Position numbers and translations under genes: made by a program | The notes under the pieces: model-generated | Database searches by the model: none | Seen by the model: the letters and a program-made list of their open reading frames with translations, nothing else | Told to the model about the DNA's origin: nothing | Source of the DNA: Lentisphaeria bacterium | GTDB taxonomy: Bacteria > Verrucomicrobiota > Lentisphaeria > Oligosphaerales > Oligosphaeraceae | Length of the DNA: 9,008 nucleotides | NCBI GenBank assembly: GCA_016303095.1 | Contig: JAEDMH010000096.1 | Location: 1-9,008 of the forward strand | Direction of reading: 5' to 3' | Part shown: one piece after another, positions 1-6,117 of the stretch | Layout of the letters: each line of letters begins with the position of its first letter | Position numbering within the stretch: position 1 is the first letter of the stretch

Positions 1-254
1 GCTTGATCCTTCAGGGTTTCGCCCTGGGGGCCGAAGAGCTGGTTGGGGGGCAGCGCCTGGAGGCTCTCCTGCACCTGGGCCAGCTTCTGGAGGCATTCCT
101 GGATTTCCCGTTGCAGATGACGTCCCCGTTCCTTCTTTTCCTCCGGGGTCATGGTGGAGGCCTCGGCCTGGGCCTGGGATTTCACCTGCTGTTCCTCGTC
201 GCCCTCCTGGGCGGTGCTCATCATTTGAGAGAGGGTATCCAGAAATTCCGTCAT
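1..254 (-). CDS. Partial Gln/Glu-rich helical protein, function unknown
   Basis: Minus-strand frame open from an ATG at 254-252 to the left edge: 84 residues seen, C-terminus missing. Codon choice (GCC, CAG, GAG, CTC) matches the neighbouring real genes, so I take it as coding. The product begins MTEFLDTLSQMMSTAQEGDE and is very hydrophilic: about 15 Gln and 12 Glu in 84 residues, no Trp, no signal peptide and no membrane segment. Residues 38-68 look like a long amphipathic helix or coiled coil, followed by a Pro-Asn break at 69-71. I do not recognise the family. The gene lies on the same strand as the ior operon and starts 29 bases past that operon's terminator, leaving little room for a separate promoter. 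The stretch before the ATG is pyrimidine-rich with no Shine-Dalgarno sequence, so the start is uncertain; ATGs at codons 11, 12 and 35 have none either. Confidence 0.6.
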   Translation of the reverse strand, partial: MTEFLDTLSQMMSTAQEGDEEQQVKSQAQAEASTMTPEEKKERGRHLQREIQECLQKLAQVQESLQALPPNQLFGPQGETLKDQ

Positions 255-282
255 GGGTCTGGTGTGGGGGTAGGGGAGGAAG

Positions 283-327
283 GAAAAAGCCTCCTGTTTT
301 CCCCATGAAGGAGGGGAGACAGGAGGC
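283..327 (-). terminator. Rho-independent terminator of the ior-aldolase operon
   Basis: Read on the minus strand, a 9-base perfect stem (GCCTCCTGT with ACAGGAGGC, 319-327 against 289-297) continues after a small internal loop into GGGG/CCCC (301-304 with 313-316). The stem is followed directly by five U residues (284-288). It lies 22 bases past the aldolase stop codon. The plus strand has no matching T-run after the stem, so it works in one direction only. Confidence 0.85.
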
Positions 328-349
328 GTAGGCATCTGAGGGCTTTCCG

Positions 350-1645
350 TTAAGGAATCAGGTGGAAGGCCTTCACCAGGTCATCGATCTGCTTGGCCGT
401 GATGGGCTTCATGCCGCCCAGGGCCTTGCAGGCGATGGTGGCTTTGGCGGAGTATTCCGCCACCTCCAGCCGGTCGAAGGCCTGGATGAGGGTGGAGCCA
501 GTGGTTACCAGGCAGTCGTTCTGGATGATGATGACCGGATGCCGGGGAGACAGGGTCTTGCTCACCTCTTTCACGTCCCGGAAATGGGTGCCGAAGGGGA
601 AGGCGGGCACTTCCCGGAGCAGGATGTAACTCTCCGGAATCACCCGGGGATCGAACTTGGCATCGGTGACGGCGTAGGACATGACGCAGGGAGGATTGGC
701 CAGGATCATGGAGTTGATCTCCGGCTGAGCGTCAAAGATGGCCTTGATGAACCAGGTGGCCCGGGACACTTGCTTCCCCGCCTCCCGGCGATGGCCTGTC
801 ACCAACACCAAATCCTCCGGCTGGATGGTCCCCCGATCCAGCCCGCGCTGGGTCACCAGGAAGGAATCCTTGTCCACCCGGCAGGCGAAGGTGCCTTCCG
901 TGCTGGTGAACAGCTGCTGGCGATAGGCCCGCTGGATGAGCTGGCTCATGAGATAGCGCACATCCATTTCCTGGCTGGAGCGGTTGGTGGGAACGTATTC
1001 CTCAAAATCCTGGTTCCGATCCAGGGCATGGAACTCCAGATCGGTGTCGTTGAGGTAGCGGGGAGTCCCCACCTGGAGGGCGCCGGAAATGAGACGGGCG
1101 CAGAAATCCAGGGTTTCGAAGCGCTGGAAGGCCTGGAGCAGGCTGCTTCCTGCGCAGCAGGTGCCGTGGTTCTCCAGCAGAATGGTGCTGTGGCCGGCGG
1201 CAAAGGCGTTGGAGACACTCTTGCCCAGGGCCTCGCTGCCCGGCACTTCGTAGGGGGCGTAGCCCACTGTGCCGCAAATGCTCTTGGCGTTGGGGAAGAC
1301 CGTGGTGTCCGGGATTTGTCCCGCCACGGAGAAGCTCACCAGTGTGGGGGGATGGGCGTGGACGATGGCCCGGACATCAGGACGCAGCTTGTAGATGTCG
1401 TTGTGGAAGGGAAATTCGCTGGAGGGCTTGTGGGGGCCCAGGATGTCGCCCTTGGGAGTGACGCACATGATGTCCTCCCGGCGCAGATTCCCTTTGTCCA
1501 CGCTGGCAGGGCTGATCCAGATGTTGCCCTCCGGATCCAGAATGGAGAGATTTCCACCGCTGGTGGTGGTCAGGCCATAGCGGTAGATACGACCCATCAT
1601 TTCCACGATTTGGTCGCGGGGATGGACGAAGTTCATGTTTTTCAT
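350..1645 (-). CDS. Tandem class II aldolase/adducin-family protein
   Basis: A 431-residue protein made of two class II aldolase/adducin domains; single-domain family members are usually about 200-250 residues. Domain 1 (about 8-193) has the family signature: the SGGNLS loop (29-34), a candidate catalytic Glu77, the metal-binding HAHPP (His96, His98) and ENHG with third ligand His160. These match the zinc site of L-fuculose-phosphate aldolase and ribulose-5-phosphate epimerase relatives. Domain 2 (about 228-431) keeps the fold-like pattern but has ANPP at 316-319 and QND at 375-377 in the equivalent places, so it has probably lost metal binding. Known family reactions are retro-aldol cleavage, epimerisation or decarboxylation of small hydroxylated substrates; the substrate here cannot be read from sequence. 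No signal peptide, so cytoplasmic. The ATG at 1645 is preceded by AAGAGG six bases upstream. It is third in the operon, 126 bases after iorB, and is followed by a terminator. Confidence 0.85.
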   Translation of the reverse strand: MKNMNFVHPRDQIVEMMGRIYRYGLTTTSGGNLSILDPEGNIWISPASVDKGNLRREDIMCVTPKGDILGPHKPSSEFPFHNDIYKLRPDVRAIVHAHPPTLVSFSVAGQIPDTTVFPNAKSICGTVGYAPYEVPGSEALGKSVSNAFAAGHSTILLENHGTCCAGSSLLQAFQRFETLDFCARLISGALQVGTPRYLNDTDLEFHALDRNQDFEEYVPTNRSSQEMDVRYLMSQLIQRAYRQQLFTSTEGTFACRVDKDSFLVTQRGLDRGTIQPEDLVLVTGHRREAGKQVSRATWFIKAIFDAQPEINSMILANPPCVMSYAVTDAKFDPRVIPESYILLREVPAFPFGTHFRDVKEVSKTLSPRHPVIIIQNDCLVTTGSTLIQAFDRLEVAEYSAKATIACKALGGMKPITAKQIDDLVKAFHLIP

Positions 1646-1667
1646 GATTTGCCTCTTGTATCTTGCT

Positions 1668-1715
1668 GTCCCGGAGGTCGGGCCGCCGTCATCGGTGGCC
1701 TCCCTGTCCGGGGAC
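1668..1715 (-). promoter_or_regulatory. Hairpin in the iorB-aldolase gap, next to the ribosome-binding site
   Basis: In the minus-strand transcript, GTCCCCGGA (1715-1707) pairs with TCCGGGAC (1675-1668) with one bulged base. Inside it GGCCACC pairs with GGCGGCC (1700-1694 with 1687-1681, one G-U) around a 6-base loop. The structure ends about 10 bases before the AAGAGG ribosome-binding site of the aldolase gene. No U-run follows, so it is not a classical terminator. It may be an mRNA-processing or stability element, or may modulate translation of the third gene. The rest of the 1646-1771 gap is GC-rich with a small GCGCC/GGCGC hairpin (about 1736-1751) and no gene that I can support. Confidence 0.45.
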
Positions 1716-1771
1716 GTGGGTGGGGAGCGTCGTTGCGCCGTGGGGGGCGCGGAGACGGGGAAGGGGGGGAT

Positions 1772-2362
1772 TCAAGTGCGGGAGCAGGCGGCCATGCCCT
1801 TGCGGAAGGCGGCCTGGTTCACCTCCAGGTGCTTCTCGGGCACGCATTGGCGAATGGCGGCTTCCCAGGTCTTCCGGGAGATGTGTCCGCCCATGCCGGC
1901 CAGGGCGCCCAGCAGGACCAGGTTGGCGGTGCGGGGGTTGCCCAGTCCCTGGGCGATACCCAGGGCATCCAGATAGCTCAAGTGGGGGAAGAGCTCCTGG
2001 AGGATGGGCTCTGGTTCGGGATAGGTGGCGTTGCCGCTGGAGACGGTGACGGGGAGGATGCGCTGGGTGGAGACGGCGGCCACCCCCGTAGGCTTCAGGT
2101 AGTGATGGCAGCGAATGGCCTCCACGGGCTCCAGTCCCAGGAGGGCGTCCGCGCCCCCTGGTTCGATGACCGGACTGTAGACCTTGCCGCCAAAGCGGAT
2201 GCAGGCCACCACGGAACCTCCCCGCTGGGCCATTCCATGGACTTCGTTGGTCTTCACGTCATAGCCGGACAAGAGGGCGGCCCGGGCGGTAATCTCGCTG
2301 GCGAGGAGGATGCCTTGCCCTCCCACGCCGCACATGAGAACGCTGATGGTCTGTTCGCTCAT
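1772..2362 (-). CDS. iorB: Indolepyruvate:ferredoxin oxidoreductase, beta subunit
   Basis: A 196-residue subunit of the 2-oxoacid:ferredoxin oxidoreductase gamma-domain family, of normal length for IorB. Visible hallmarks are the N-terminal glycine-rich GVGGQG (12-17) with following ILLASEIT, and EVHGMAQRGG (40-49), both strongly typical of IorB. With IorA it oxidatively decarboxylates indolepyruvate and other aryl-2-oxoacids with CoA, giving aryl-acetyl-CoA, CO2 and reduced ferredoxin in the cytoplasm. I chose the ATG at 2362-2360, which overlaps the iorA stop codon as ATGA and implies translational coupling; the frame stays open upstream to 2530, but that extension reads iorA out of frame. 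The key motifs begin only 11 residues after this start. The gene is co-transcribed with iorA upstream and probably with the aldolase gene downstream. Confidence 0.93.
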   Translation of the reverse strand: MSEQTISVLMCGVGGQGILLASEITARAALLSGYDVKTNEVHGMAQRGGSVVACIRFGGKVYSPVIEPGGADALLGLEPVEAIRCHHYLKPTGVAAVSTQRILPVTVSSGNATYPEPEPILQELFPHLSYLDALGIAQGLGNPRTANLVLLGALAGMGGHISRKTWEAAIRQCVPEKHLEVNQAAFRKGMAACSRT

Positions 2363-4128
2363 TGGGGCGCTTCTCCGTTCTTGGGTTCGCCGGGGACAAT
2401 GGCGCCAAAGGCGCAAACCTCCTGGCAGGAGGCGCATCCCAGGCAAAGCAGGGGATTGATGCGGATGGCCTCGCCGCTTTTCTCCAGGGCGGGGCATCCC
2501 AGCTTCAAGCAGGATTGGCACCTCTTGCATTTCCGGGAATCCACGGAGAAGGGGGGCGCCAGGGGCTTCCGGCTACGCAGGGGGCAGGGGGCCTGGGAGA
2601 TGACCAGGGAGGGTTCCGGAGCTTCCAATTCCTCCCGCAGCACCTTCACGGTCTCCTGAATGTGATAGGGGTTGACCACCCGGATCCGGCGCACGCCGCA
2701 GGCCTTCCCAAACTCCGCGATGGAGGCTTCCCGGGTCTCCTCTCCCATGAGGGTTCGCCCCGTGCCCGGATGATCCTGGTGTCCCGTCATGGCGGTGGTG
2801 CGGTTGTCCACCACCACCACGAGGGAATTCCCTTTGTTGTAGACCATGTCCAGCAGGCCGGTGATGCCGCTGTGGAAGAAGGTGGAGTCCCCCACCACGC
2901 CCACCACCTTCCGGGGCTCCCCGGCTTTCTCCAGACCATGGGCCATGGAGATGCCGCCGCCCATGCAAAGGATGACATCCGTCCGGGAAAGAGGGGGGAA
3001 GACGGCCAAGGAGTAGCACCCGATGTCCCCGGTCACCAGGACATCGAATTTGGTGAGGGCGTAGAAGAGGCCTCGATGGGGGCAGCCGGCGCAGAAGACC
3101 GGCGGGCGGGCGGGCAGCTGTTCCAGGGGGTGCCGGGGCTGGGGAATCTCCGCGGGGGTGCCGTCCAGCTGCTCCCTCACCCGTCGGAGGGCTTCCGTGG
3201 ACAATTCCCCCACGGGGGGGACGAGGGGGCGTCCCACGCAGGAGATGCCCAGGGATTTCACATGCTCTTCCAGGAAATCCTCCTGCTCCTCCACCACCAG
3301 CAGCCGCTTCACCTTTCCGGCAAAGGAGCGGATCAAGTCGTCAGGGAAGGGGTAGGGGAAGCCCAGCTTCAGCACGGAGGCCTCGGGAAAGACTTCCTTC
3401 ACATACTGATAGCACACTCCGCTGCAGAGAATGCCCAGGTCCGGATCTCCCATCTCCATCCGGTTCACCGGGGAGGCGGTGGAGACGGAGGAAAGAATCT
3501 GCAGCTTCTCCTGGAGCTTCTGTCGCATGGGACGGCCCCAGAGGGGGAGGGGGCAGTGCCGGGAGGGATCCCGGACAAATTCCTTGGGGAAGGAGGAGGC
3601 CACGTGAGCCCCCTCTTCCACCTTGCTGCGGGAGTGGCTCAACCGGGTGGTGCTCTTCAAAATCACGGGCAGACGGAACCTCTCCGAAAGCTCCAGCCCG
3701 TATTGCACAAAGTCCTTCGCCTCCTGGGAATCCGAGGGCTCCAAAAGGGGAACGTGGGCAAGGCGGGCGTATTGACGGGTGTCCTGCTCCGTCTGGGAGG
3801 AGTGCATCCCAGGATCGTCCGCCACCACGATGACCATGCCACCCTCCACCCCAATGTAGGCCAGGGTCATCAGAGGATCCGCCGCCACGTTGAGCCCCAC
3901 GCACTTCATGGTCACCAGGGTGCGAACCCCCTCCAGGCAGGCCCCCGCCGCCGCCTCTAAGGCCACCTTCTCGTTGGGGGACCACTCGCAATACACCCGG
4001 GGATCCGTATACTTCACCAGGTTCTCCAAAATCTCCGTGGAGGGAGTACCGGGGTACCCGAAGGCGGCGCGCACGTCACCCTCCCAGGCACCACGGGCAA
4101 TCGCTTCGTTGCCGGATAGAAGAAGCAT
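2359..4128 (-). CDS. iorA: Indolepyruvate:ferredoxin oxidoreductase, alpha subunit
   Basis: A 589-residue thiamine-diphosphate enzyme subunit that oxidatively decarboxylates aryl-2-oxoacids, passing electrons to ferredoxin. Order of domains: N-terminal pyrimidine-binding domain with GYPGTPSTE (24-32) and the conserved Glu53 region (EWSPNEKVALEAAAGA, 48-63); a middle domain (about 225-320); then the TPP-binding domain with CAGCPHRG (346-353), GDIGCY (368-373), and the GDS...DN cofactor signature (413-415 and 441-442). The C-terminus is a ferredoxin-like domain with two 4Fe-4S sets: Cys534, 537, 540, 545 and Cys562, 565, 568, 572. This is the full IorA architecture. The frame is open back to an ATG at 4203, but I start at 4128: IorA proteins typically begin LLLSGNEAIARGA, and AAAGGA lies five bases before this ATG with AAGGAG just behind it. 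It is first in the minus-strand operon and overlaps iorB by 4 bases. Confidence 0.95.
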   Translation of the reverse strand: MLLLSGNEAIARGAWEGDVRAAFGYPGTPSTEILENLVKYTDPRVYCEWSPNEKVALEAAAGACLEGVRTLVTMKCVGLNVAADPLMTLAYIGVEGGMVIVVADDPGMHSSQTEQDTRQYARLAHVPLLEPSDSQEAKDFVQYGLELSERFRLPVILKSTTRLSHSRSKVEEGAHVASSFPKEFVRDPSRHCPLPLWGRPMRQKLQEKLQILSSVSTASPVNRMEMGDPDLGILCSGVCYQYVKEVFPEASVLKLGFPYPFPDDLIRSFAGKVKRLLVVEEQEDFLEEHVKSLGISCVGRPLVPPVGELSTEALRRVREQLDGTPAEIPQPRHPLEQLPARPPVFCAGCPHRGLFYALTKFDVLVTGDIGCYSLAVFPPLSRTDVILCMGGGISMAHGLEKAGEPRKVVGVVGDSTFFHSGITGLLDMVYNKGNSLVVVVDNRTTAMTGHQDHPGTGRTLMGEETREASIAEFGKACGVRRIRVVNPYHIQETVKVLREELEAPEPSLVISQAPCPLRSRKPLAPPFSVDSRKCKRCQSCLKLGCPALEKSGEAIRINPLLCLGCASCQEVCAFGAIVPGEPKNGEAPQ

Positions 4129-4280
4129 GGGAATCCTTTCTCCTTGCCTTGGCGCACACACCCCCCACGCTCTCCTCCCCCCCCGCCGGGAAAAGGAAAA
4201 CACGCAAAGGAAAGGCGCCAGAAAAATCCCTGTCAGGAAGGATACCCTCCCAAGACCATCACAGGGAGAACAAACAACTC

Positions 4281-4326
4281 TTGTCCTAGGGCAAAAAAGG
4301 GGACAAAGGCGGACACCTTAGGACAA
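4281..4326. repeat. 11-base inverted repeat, candidate operator or RNA hairpin
   Basis: TTGTCCTAGGG (4281-4291) faces CCTTAGGACAA (4316-4326): an inverted repeat matching at 10 of 11 bases, with the mismatch able to pair as G-U in a plus-strand RNA. The arms are separated by 24 bases. The left arm also sits in its own near-palindrome, TTGTCCTAGGGCAA (4281-4294). No U-run follows on either strand, so a terminator is unlikely. A binding site for a dimeric regulator of one or both divergent operons is the simplest reading. Confidence 0.45.
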
Positions 4327-4332
4327 AAGGAC
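4301..4332 (+). repeat. Three GGACA repeats spaced exactly 10 bases apart
   Basis: GGACA occurs at 4301, 4311 and 4321, each copy starting 10 bases after the last, with a further GGAC at 4329. Two of the copies read GGACAAAGG and GGACAAAAGG. A 10-base period puts the copies on one face of the DNA helix, as expected of a cooperative regulator site. It overlaps the right arm of the inverted repeat. Confidence 0.4.
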
Positions 4333-4396
4333 GGAAAACGCCTTAATATAACTCCAGGAACCTGCCTCCCGTGTCCCTCCCTTGAATTTCCCCTCC

Positions 4397-4421
4397 AACA
4401 GGAAAAAACAGGAAAATTTCC
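4397..4421 (+). repeat. Tandem AACAGGAAAA repeat with overlapping palindrome
   Basis: Two perfect copies of the 10-base unit AACAGGAAAA lie head to tail (4397-4406 and 4407-4416). The second copy runs into the palindrome GGAAAATTTCC (4411-4421). A related AATTTCCCC occurs just before (4385-4393). The unit length again equals one helical turn. Function unknown; it lies upstream of the putative efflux promoter. Confidence 0.4.
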
Positions 4422-4462
4422 CCCTGCTTTCCTTATTTCCTTTCCCAAAATGACAAAATGGG

Positions 4463-4500
4463 ACTACAGTACCCAAAGTTCAAACAGATAATTTCAAACA
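4463..4500 (+). promoter_or_regulatory. Candidate efflux-operon promoter within a TTCAAACA direct repeat
   Basis: TTCAAACA occurs twice, at 4479-4486 and 4493-4500, separated by exactly GATAAT (4487-4492), which matches the sigma-70 -10 consensus at five of six bases. The best -35 at suitable spacing is ACTACA (4463-4468, 18 bases, three of six). A better -35 match, ATGACA at 4450-4455, is too far away. The repeats would flank the -10, so a bound regulator could block or assist polymerase. Promoter assignment is tentative. Confidence 0.3.
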
Positions 4501-4542
4501 AACGTTATTTGACGGGAACCTGGGCATCGTGCTGGGAGTCAC

Positions 4543-4629
4543 ATGGGAATCGTCTTCTGCCTTGGGGCGGGGGTGCTCCGGGGTGCCCGTTTTGGTTTGC
4601 GGGTGTTTTTCTTCGTTCGTGGCCATTAG
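4543..4629 (+). CDS. Possible 28-residue leader peptide of the efflux operon
   Basis: A short frame from ATG (4543) to TAG (4627-4629) with GGGAG four bases before the ATG, a better ribosome-binding site than that of the next gene. It encodes 28 residues starting MGIVFCLGAGVLRGARFG and ending FFFVRGH: hydrophobic with spaced Arg and a Phe triplet. It ends 22 bases before the outer-membrane-factor ATG, whose own Shine-Dalgarno is weak. That arrangement fits a leader peptide or translational coupling, as known for some drug-resistance and efflux genes. It could equally be a chance frame; nothing but position and ribosome-binding site supports it. Confidence 0.3.
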   Translation: MGIVFCLGAGVLRGARFGLRVFFFVRGH

Positions 4630-4651
4630 AGATCGTTCCTTTCGAGACGAC

Positions 4652-6112
4652 ATGAACTTTCATCGCTTTCATCACCTTTTTTTCCTGTTGTTCGGGGGAG
4701 CTGGGGGAATCCTTCTTCTTTTCGGGGTTTCCTGTGCTTCCCTGGGGGATCCGTCCATGGCCCGTTCCGGCCACATTTCCTCCTATGGGGAGGAGTTGCA
4801 GCGTCGTTCGGCCTGGCTGGCGTCGCCCCGTACCCTGGAGGAGTGTTTGGGCTTTGCCTTGGAGAACAGCTATGCCTTGCGGCTCAGCGCCCTTCAGCGT
4901 CGCCTGAGCGAGTTGGACGTGGATGCCTCATTGTCCAGTTTCCTGCCGGTGGTGTCCCTGGAGGGCAGCTGGACGGGATGGCGGCATCAGCAGACCATGA
5001 AGGGGTCTCCCACTTCCGATCGGGACTATTTCAAGGGTGCTTTGGGGGTGCAGATGCCTTTGGTGGCCCCCTCCACCTGGCTTCTCTATGCCAACCGTCG
5101 CCTGTCCCGTCAGGCCGGCGCCTTGACGGAGCATCTGGCCCGTCAGGGGATTGTCTCCCAGGTGACGACCCTGTACTATCAAGCGTTGCTTTGCCAGGTG
5201 CGGATCGCGGCCTTGGAGAGCCAGGTGGCCGCCACTCGCAGCCAGTATGAGCGGATTTCCGGGATGTATGCGGAGGGGCAGGTCTTGGGCTGGGAGCGCA
5301 CCGATGCGGAGACCCAGTGGAGGTCCCGGGAGATTTCTCTGGAGCAGGCCCATCGGGATCTCTCTTTGGCCAAGGGACAGCTTCTCCAGGTCATGGGGCT
5401 TTCCCCTGCGGACGAGGGGAAATTCCAGTTGGTCTATCCTGAGGCGCCTCGGGAGGAGGGGACGGAGTCCCTGGAGTCTCTGGTGCTGTCGGCTCTGACC
5501 CGCCGTCCGGAACTTTCCCAGATGGATCGTCAGACCGTGGAGGCGGAGAACCAGGTGCGCATGGCTTTGGTGGATTTCCTGCCCACCGTGGGAGGATTCC
5601 TCAATGGCACCTGGACCAGCGATGACATCGCCGACCGGGCCACCAATCTCTATGGAGGACTCTCCGCCGCCATGGATCTCTTCAGCGGATTTTCCAAGGT
5701 CACGGGATACCGCAGCGCCAAGGTGGCCCGTCAGGCGGCCCGGCTCCAGCGGGAGGAGAAGTTCCTCACGGTGATTCTGGAAGTGATGTCCGCCCATCGG
5801 GACGTGAAGGATGCCGCCAGCCAGCGGCGTCTGGCGGAGCTGGCATACCAGGCCAAGCAGGCCCGATACGAGGAGTATCGGCAACGTTGCGAGGAAGGCG
5901 TGGAGCCGGTCTACCGCATGCTGGACGCCCGGGCGGAGATGGACGATGCGTATCTGGTCTTCCTCCAGACTGCCTTTGTCAAGGACATCGCCCTCACCAA
6001 TTTGGAGATGGCCACGGGAACCCTGGCTCCCGATGCCGCCCGCTGGACGCTGGAGGACCAGGAGTCCCCCATGAAGGAGAATTTGAACGAACTGTTGCTG
6101 AAGGAGGAGTAG
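4652..6112 (+). CDS. TolC-type outer-membrane efflux factor
   Basis: A 486-residue protein of the outer-membrane factor (OEP/TolC/NodT) family, which forms the trimeric outer-membrane channel and periplasmic tunnel of tripartite pumps. N-terminal export signal: a hydrophobic run at 9-27 ending GVSC (Cys28), a possible but non-standard lipobox because Gly replaces the usual Leu at -3; cleavage as an ordinary signal peptide is the alternative. The body shows the family's internal duplication: TLEECLGFALENSYALR (61-77) then FLPVVSLEGSW (97-107) in the first half, and FLPTVGGFLNGTW (309-321) then LFSGF (343-347) in the second, with long coiled-coil helices at about 150-250 and 350-450. The C-terminal tail is acidic. 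The frame is open back to a GTG at 4529, but the ATG at 4652 puts the signal peptide at the N-terminus; its Shine-Dalgarno is weak. It is first of three genes, and its end carries AGGAGG for the next gene. Confidence 0.9.
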   Translation: MNFHRFHHLFFLLFGGAGGILLLFGVSCASLGDPSMARSGHISSYGEELQRRSAWLASPRTLEECLGFALENSYALRLSALQRRLSELDVDASLSSFLPVVSLEGSWTGWRHQQTMKGSPTSDRDYFKGALGVQMPLVAPSTWLLYANRRLSRQAGALTEHLARQGIVSQVTTLYYQALLCQVRIAALESQVAATRSQYERISGMYAEGQVLGWERTDAETQWRSREISLEQAHRDLSLAKGQLLQVMGLSPADEGKFQLVYPEAPREEGTESLESLVLSALTRRPELSQMDRQTVEAENQVRMALVDFLPTVGGFLNGTWTSDDIADRATNLYGGLSAAMDLFSGFSKVTGYRSAKVARQAARLQREEKFLTVILEVMSAHRDVKDAASQRRLAELAYQAKQARYEEYRQRCEEGVEPVYRMLDARAEMDDAYLVFLQTAFVKDIALTNLEMATGTLAPDAARWTLEDQESPMKENLNELLLKEE

Positions 6113-6117
6113 ACCTC

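Larger units (their letters stand above)
4129..4651. promoter_or_regulatory. Divergent intergenic region between the ior and efflux operons
   Basis: About 520 bases with no convincing long gene, richer in A/T than its surroundings (especially 4260-4510), containing the promoters of both operons. On the iorA side the leader holds a G-rich stretch (minus strand, 4161-4184) including eight G in a row. A TATATT box on the minus strand (4350-4345) could be a -10, but no good -35 lies upstream. On the efflux side GATAAT (4487-4492) is the best -10 candidate, with ACTACA (4463-4468) at 18 bases as a poor -35. Promoters are therefore not fixed by sequence alone. Several repeat elements inside are listed separately and are candidate operators. 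Short reading frames here lack plausible starts or composition, except the one at 4543-4629. Confidence 0.55.

Noticed and set aside
3..308. 101-codon plus-strand open frame at the left edge
   Set aside because: Antisense to the Gln-rich minus-strand gene; its Gly/Leu-rich composition is the mirror of that gene's codons, and it reads through the terminator.
362..2659. 765-codon plus-strand open frame opposite the aldolase, iorB and iorA 3' end
   Set aside because: It runs antisense to three recognised genes, has no family motifs, and its Gly/His/Gly-Leu-rich composition is what GC-rich codon bias on the other strand produces. The same applies to 2362-3960 on the plus strand.
4129..4203. 25-residue N-terminal extension of IorA from an upstream ATG
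   Set aside because: The extension is Arg-rich and unlike IorA N-termini, while the ATG at 4128 has a well-placed ribosome-binding site and gives the typical LLLSGNEAIARGA start.
4450..4492. ATGACA (4450) paired with GATAAT (4487) as a sigma-70 promoter
   Set aside because: The -35 match is good, but the spacing is 31 bases, far from the usual 16-18.
4458..4655. 65-codon plus-strand frame upstream of the efflux genes
   Set aside because: No ribosome-binding site, composition unlike the real genes, and it spans the candidate promoter and repeats. The minus-strand frame at 4233-4448 is rejected likewise.
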